Positions 6,377 through 9,401 of a DNA stretch of 9,401 bases are shown piece by piece. Source of the stretch: Erginobacter sp964465735. Lineage in GTDB: Bacteria > Auribacterota > Erginobacteria > Erginobacterales > Erginobacteraceae. Below the pieces are notes generated by a model. It worked only from the letters and a program-made list of their open reading frames with translations, ran no database searches and was not told the origin of the DNA. Each line of letters begins with the position of its first letter. The first letter of the stretch is position 1. Position numbers and translations under genes: made by a program. The stretch lies in the NCBI GenBank assembly GCA_964465735.1, contig CAYXKT010000113.1:1-9401 (forward strand), read 5' to 3'.

Positions 6377-6407
6377 AATATTCCCCCGAATATTGCCCCG
6401 GCGCCAA
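6377..6407 (-). promoter_or_regulatory. Possible promoter with overlapping palindromic operator
   Basis: AATATTC (6377-6383) and GAATATT (6388-6394) form a perfect inverted repeat around CCCC. On the minus strand a TTGGCG (6407-6402) sits 18 bp from GAATAT (6383-6378), a weak -35/-10 pair about 90 bp upstream of the acid phosphatase start. The palindrome covers the -10 and part of the spacer, as a repressor site would. The box matches are poor and the call is tentative. Confidence 0.3.
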
Positions 6408-6453
6408 ACTCATCAGACTCTGTCCGACAAACCCGATTGCCACGTGTTTCTGT

Positions 6454-6578
6454 GTCGTTGCGAGGAGGCCGGAAAATCTTTGGACCGACAAATCAATCTC
6501 CACCCCCACCAAGCAGATTGCTCCATCGTCCCTCCTCGCGATGACCTGGTTTCCGGGGTTTTCGTTCAGACACTAATT
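6454..6578 (-). repeat. Intact palindromic dispersed repeat (REP-pair type)
   Basis: Inverted ends GTCGTTGCGAGGAGG (6454-6468) and CCTCCTCGCGATGAC (6531-6545) match at 13 of 15 positions. Each arm continues inward to a CAATCT or AGATTG motif. The segment 6511-6578, reversed, aligns over 68 bases with 3243-3310, so the two loci are opposite-facing copies of one repeat; this one has no insertion. Sequence further left (CTGTCCGACAAACCC near 6420) weakly mirrors the outer right edge, so the true element may reach 6420. It begins 12 bp beyond the amidase stop codon and could form a strong RNA hairpin at the end of that transcript. Confidence 0.75.
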
Positions 6579-6589
6579 ACCGAACAGCC

Positions 6590-7696
6590 TCACCAGGGTC
6601 GGGTTTCCAGGTAATCCCCGATCCCCCGAGCGATCGCTGCCGCCACCCCGGCACGGTATTTGGTATCGTTGAGCTTCTCCAGGTCCCGATGGTTGGAGAG
6701 AAAGCCGGTCTCGACCAGGATCGAAGGCATCCGAGTATGTTTCAGGACATAGAATTCGGCGGCCTTGATCCCCCGGTTGGGGGTCCGAGCGGCGGCGCTC
6801 AGCCTCTTCTGGACTGCCGCGGCGGCCCGGATACTCTCCCGGCGCCTTTCACCCCCGGTATTTTCCTCCGCCCCGGGGCCGTTATCTTCGGACTCAGAGG
6901 GGGACTCCAGCCTCAGAACCGCGTTTTCCAGCTGGGCCAGGCTTCTCGACCAGATACTTGACGCCGGAGCGTAGTAGAAAGTCTCAGTCCCCTGAGCCAG
7001 CTGATTGTGGGCGGCGTTAGCGTGAATACTGACAAACAGTTCGGCTTGGAGCCGGTTAGCCAGTAGTGTGCGTTTTCTCAGTGAAAGGAACCGATCGTCA
7101 TCCCGGGTCAGGAAAACCTGGTATCCTTCCGCTTCCAAAAAATCCCTGGTCTTGCGGGCTATTTCCAGAACAATATCCTTCTCCCGGACCAGCCCCGCCC
7201 CCACCGCTCCGGAGTCGATCCCCCCGTGCCCGGGATCGAGTATAATCCGAATCCTGCCTGGTTCGGGAATTGGTGGGGAGCGCTGATCAAAGTCCAGTTG
7301 CCGGGGAAGGTTGACCAGGGCCAGGTAGATGGGAGCGATCAGCGTCCCTTCTCTCCAGTCCACGGGATGATCTAATAGAACTTCTTCACCGTTCAAGCTA
7401 ATCTCGCGACTCCCGACCTGGAGCCGGAGCTGGACCCGGTCGGAGTCGAAGAAAAACGTTTGGCCGTCCTCGAAACTCAAGATCAGACCATAGGCCCGGG
7501 CGATTGCCGCTGCCGGAATATAGAGCGTTTCCCGGTGGCGGATCGAACGGACCGGGAGTCGGGCCACCGGGCCCCGGAGGATAATCGCCGGCAATGAGAG
7601 GCCGCTGGAGATCAGGATCGGAAGGAGGCAGCCCAAAAGGACGGAGGGTGAAGAGCGAGGAAAAAACCGGCGGATTTTATCCCGGGGCAGGGACAT
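6590..7696 (-). CDS. N-acetylmuramoyl-L-alanine amidase (Amidase_3 family)
   Basis: A zinc enzyme that cuts the amide bond between MurNAc and L-Ala in peptidoglycan, acting outside the cytoplasmic membrane. An N-terminal hydrophobic export segment (about 17-39) is followed by a small beta-rich domain (about 43-135) resembling the copper amine oxidase-like N domain common in such amidases. The Amidase_3 domain begins at IRIILDPGHGG. Visible zinc ligands are H157 (DPGHGG), E172 (REKD) and H225 (SIHAN), and the catalytic Glu is E329 in LVETGFLSN. Between H225 and E329 lies an acidic, low-complexity stretch (about 262-288) that compact amidases lack; insertions here hold the regulatory helix in AmiC-type enzymes. 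The ATG follows the nucleotidase stop by 3 bp with GAGAG upstream, so the two genes are probably co-transcribed. The LLGC at 20-23 is not a likely lipobox, because the hydrophobic segment follows it. Confidence 0.93.
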   Translation of the reverse strand: MSLPRDKIRRFFPRSSPSVLLGCLLPILISSGLSLPAIILRGPVARLPVRSIRHRETLYIPAAAIARAYGLILSFEDGQTFFFDSDRVQLRLQVGSREISLNGEEVLLDHPVDWREGTLIAPIYLALVNLPRQLDFDQRSPPIPEPGRIRIILDPGHGGIDSGAVGAGLVREKDIVLEIARKTRDFLEAEGYQVFLTRDDDRFLSLRKRTLLANRLQAELFVSIHANAAHNQLAQGTETFYYAPASSIWSRSLAQLENAVLRLESPSESEDNGPGAEENTGGERRRESIRAAAAVQKRLSAAARTPNRGIKAAEFYVLKHTRMPSILVETGFLSNHRDLEKLNDTKYRAGVAAAIARGIGDYLETRPW

Positions 7697-7699
7697 CGA

Positions 7700-9256
7700 T
7701 TATCTCTCGATCCAACGCCTGTCGGACTCAAACCCCGGGTAAAGCGGAGTATTCAGGCTGATATATTCGGCGACGGCATCGCGGAGGAGCACTCCGCTGT
7801 CCCAGCGGAACCGGCCCCGGGTAAAGGTGGGGAAGTAGTCCCCTCCCCCGGCCAGAAAGGTATTGGTGGCGACCCGATAGTAGGCTGTCTCCTCCAGCGG
7901 ATCACCGTCAATCTCGATCGAGATGACCCGGTCGCCTTCCGAACGATGGGGGCTGTATTCCACCCGGAGTCCGGAGATCTCGAGCAGACCTTTCTTCAAG
8001 GTCAGACTCTGTTCGAGGACTTCCCGGATCTGGCTCCCGGTCAGTTCCACCGTTACAATCGAGTTGTCGAAAGGCAGCACAGTATAGATATCCCGACGAG
8101 TGATCGGCCCCTGGATCAGGTTTCCCCGGATCCCGTATGGGTTTTGAAAGGCCGCTGCCGCTTCAACTTTCTTCCGTATCGCGTCGGCGATCAGGTTGCC
8201 CAGAGGAGATTCTTCGTCGTCAGCCCGGAGAATATCCCGGAGGGCGATCCCCATCGTCTGAGCGAATTCTCCCCCAACCTCTTCCTTGGTCGCGCTCAGC
8301 AGGCGGTTGGTTTCCAGATCGGCCGGATAACTGTGTTGACGATTACTAAAGATCGACAACCGATGTCCGGCGATCCGCTTCTCCGAGGTATCGATTTTCA
8401 GGTCGAGCCGGCCGGCAAACTTCCCGTAACATCCGGCCTGGACAATCAGAGTAGGCCGGTCCCCGACCCTATCCGGACGGGTCAAAAGATCGTGGCTATG
8501 GCCACCGACAATCAGGTCGATACCGGGGACCGCCGCGGCCAGTTCCCGGTCCTCTTCCAGGCCCAGGTGACTGAGCACAATCAGGAGGTCCACCCCTTCT
8601 TGACGGAGCAGCTGACCGTAGGAACGAACCGAATCCGCTGGATCCCGGAAGATGATTCTTCCCACGTTTCCGGCGGAGGTGATCACCGCCGTCTCCGGGG
8701 TGGCGATCCCGATAATCCCGACCTTCAAACCATCATATTCCTTGATCAGATAGGGCTGGATAAAATCCGGGGAACCGTCGCCCTCCGGAAAGAATATATT
8801 CGCGGCTAAAAACGGGAATGTAGATTCCTGAGCCAGTTGATAGAGGTTGAAATAACCGAAATCAAACTCGTGGTTTCCTACTGCCATCGCGTCGTAACCA
8901 GCCCGGTTCATCAATCTGATCACCGCTGCGCCCCGGGTCAGGTTGCCCTCCACTGTCCCCATATAGATATCCCCGGCGTCCAGAAGCAAGGTGGGGATCT
9001 CCTGGTCGGTATTCTCGCGCCGGACCTGGTTCAGCCAGCTGACAAAGATCGCGTATCCCCCGGTCCGGTCGGACCAGCCCTCAACCCGGGTCGGAAGGAT
9101 ATGACCGTGGAGGTCGTTGGTATGGATGACGGTAATTTCCCGGTAATCCCCCCCGCCGCAGCCGGAGAAGAAAAATAGGATTAAGACCGGGAGAAATAAA
9201 GCCGCCGGCCAAAAGGTCCGAGGCTGCCTCTGGCGGTGCTGTCGGAAAAAACCCAT
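7700..9256 (-). CDS. UshA-type 5'-nucleotidase / 2',3'-cyclic phosphodiesterase lipoprotein
   Basis: A 518-residue two-domain enzyme expected to hydrolyse nucleotides (possibly NAD, UDP-sugars or cyclic nucleotides) at the cell surface. A hydrophobic signal segment ends in FSGC (Cys33), a plausible lipobox. The N-terminal metallophosphoesterase domain shows the dimetal ligands in order: D48 and H50 (NDLHGH), D93 (DAGD), N128 and H129 (GNHE), H230 (SHLG), and H253 and H255 (GGHSH). The C-terminal 5'-nucleotidase domain (about 335-505) has SPLGNLIADAIR, the NPYGIRG and LPFDN substrate-pocket region, and AGGGDYFPTF. The ATG at 9256 has a good AAAGGAG ribosome-binding site. It heads the unit with the amidase, and two dyad sites lie in its leader. 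Substrate preference cannot be read from the sequence, so no symbol is given. Confidence 0.93.
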   Translation of the reverse strand: MGFFRQHRQRQPRTFWPAALFLPVLILFFFSGCGGGDYREITVIHTNDLHGHILPTRVEGWSDRTGGYAIFVSWLNQVRRENTDQEIPTLLLDAGDIYMGTVEGNLTRGAAVIRLMNRAGYDAMAVGNHEFDFGYFNLYQLAQESTFPFLAANIFFPEGDGSPDFIQPYLIKEYDGLKVGIIGIATPETAVITSAGNVGRIIFRDPADSVRSYGQLLRQEGVDLLIVLSHLGLEEDRELAAAVPGIDLIVGGHSHDLLTRPDRVGDRPTLIVQAGCYGKFAGRLDLKIDTSEKRIAGHRLSIFSNRQHSYPADLETNRLLSATKEEVGGEFAQTMGIALRDILRADDEESPLGNLIADAIRKKVEAAAAFQNPYGIRGNLIQGPITRRDIYTVLPFDNSIVTVELTGSQIREVLEQSLTLKKGLLEISGLRVEYSPHRSEGDRVISIEIDGDPLEETAYYRVATNTFLAGGGDYFPTFTRGRFRWDSGVLLRDAVAEYISLNTPLYPGFESDRRWIER

Positions 9257-9306
9257 AAATTTCTCCTTTCTGAAATTGATGAAAGCAACAAAGTCGGCCA
9301 GTTGTC

Positions 9307-9350
9307 GCGTTTCATTTGCAATGAGACCGGCGTTTCACCTTAAATGAGAC
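9307..9350 (-). promoter_or_regulatory. Two direct copies of a dyad site in the nucleotidase leader
   Basis: GCGTTTCATTTGCAATGAGAC (9307-9327) and GCGTTTCACCTTAAATGAGAC (9330-9350), quoted as GTTTCA-n7-TGAGAC cores, are identical at 17 of 21 positions and 23 bp apart. Each half-site pair GTTTCA/TGAGAC is close to a palindrome, most complete in the first copy (TCATT TGC AATGA). Position upstream of the gene and near-two-turn spacing fit a dimeric regulator binding twice. No Pho-box match is seen. Confidence 0.4.
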
Positions 9351-9401
9351 TCACGCCTCACTCTCTTAAAAAAATATGTCAATATATTAAACTCAAGGAC
9401 A
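9351..9401 (-). promoter_or_regulatory. AT-rich promoter region of the nucleotidase-amidase unit
   Basis: Read on the minus strand this edge has TAATAT (9389-9384) and TTGACA (9382-9377). The TTGACA has no acceptable -10 box 16-18 bp downstream. TAATAT could be a -10 box whose -35 lies outside the window. A promoter is likely here from position and composition, but the boxes cannot be assigned. Confidence 0.3.

Noticed and set aside
7946..8809. 287-codon open frame on the plus strand
   Set aside because: It lies wholly antisense to the nucleotidase gene, whose metal-binding motifs are intact. Its translation has no family motif and is what GC-rich codon use produces on the opposite strand.
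9377..9382. TTGACA as the -35 box of the nucleotidase promoter
   Set aside because: No -10-like hexamer lies 16-18 bp downstream; the sequence there is GC-rich (GAGGCG).

Overview
The window is bacterial. It has moderately high GC in the genes, compact same-strand operons, GTG and TTG starts alongside ATG, and several exported or lipid-anchored proteins. No gene here fixes the phylum. A DUF1189-type membrane protein and large numbers of short dispersed palindromes suggest an uncultured or candidate-phylum bacterium, but that is only an impression. All seven convincing genes lie on the minus strand, so transcription runs from right to left.

Reading in the direction of transcription: an AT-rich leader with two matching dyad sites (9257-9401) precedes a two-gene unit. 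It encodes a UshA-type 5'-nucleotidase lipoprotein (7700-9256) and an N-acetylmuramoyl-L-alanine amidase (6590-7696), 3 bp apart. A palindromic dispersed repeat (6454-6578) follows directly. The next unit has three genes: an exported HAD acid phosphatase fused to a C-terminal OB-fold-like domain (5200-6285), a DUF1189-like membrane protein (4074-5153) and a DUF192 lipoprotein (3573-4067). A repeat island (3243-3516) separates this from the translation pair fmt (2259-3203) and rsmB (893-2266), which overlap by 8 bp. The last ~890 bp (1-892) hold no intact gene. They contain two more small mobile elements and a decayed GxxExxY-family gene.

The nucleotidase and the HAD phosphatase belong to the same two families that together strip phosphates from NAD and nucleotides at the cell surface in Haemophilus (NadN and e(P4)). 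A surface nucleotide or phosphate salvage role is therefore a reasonable inference. fmt and rsmB serve translation: initiator tRNA formylation and 16S rRNA methylation.

The most notable content is not genic. A small non-autonomous element family has ends GTAACACTT...AAGTGTTAC and looks like it makes 8-bp target duplications. It appears three times: 1-111 (partial), 750-880 and 3313-3471. The copy at 3313-3471 has inserted into an older palindromic repeat whose uninterrupted relative lies at 6454-6578, so the window holds both the filled and the empty site. The copy ending at 111 abuts the broken GxxExxY gene. I see no new defence, secretion or biosynthetic system, no RNA gene and no CRISPR array.
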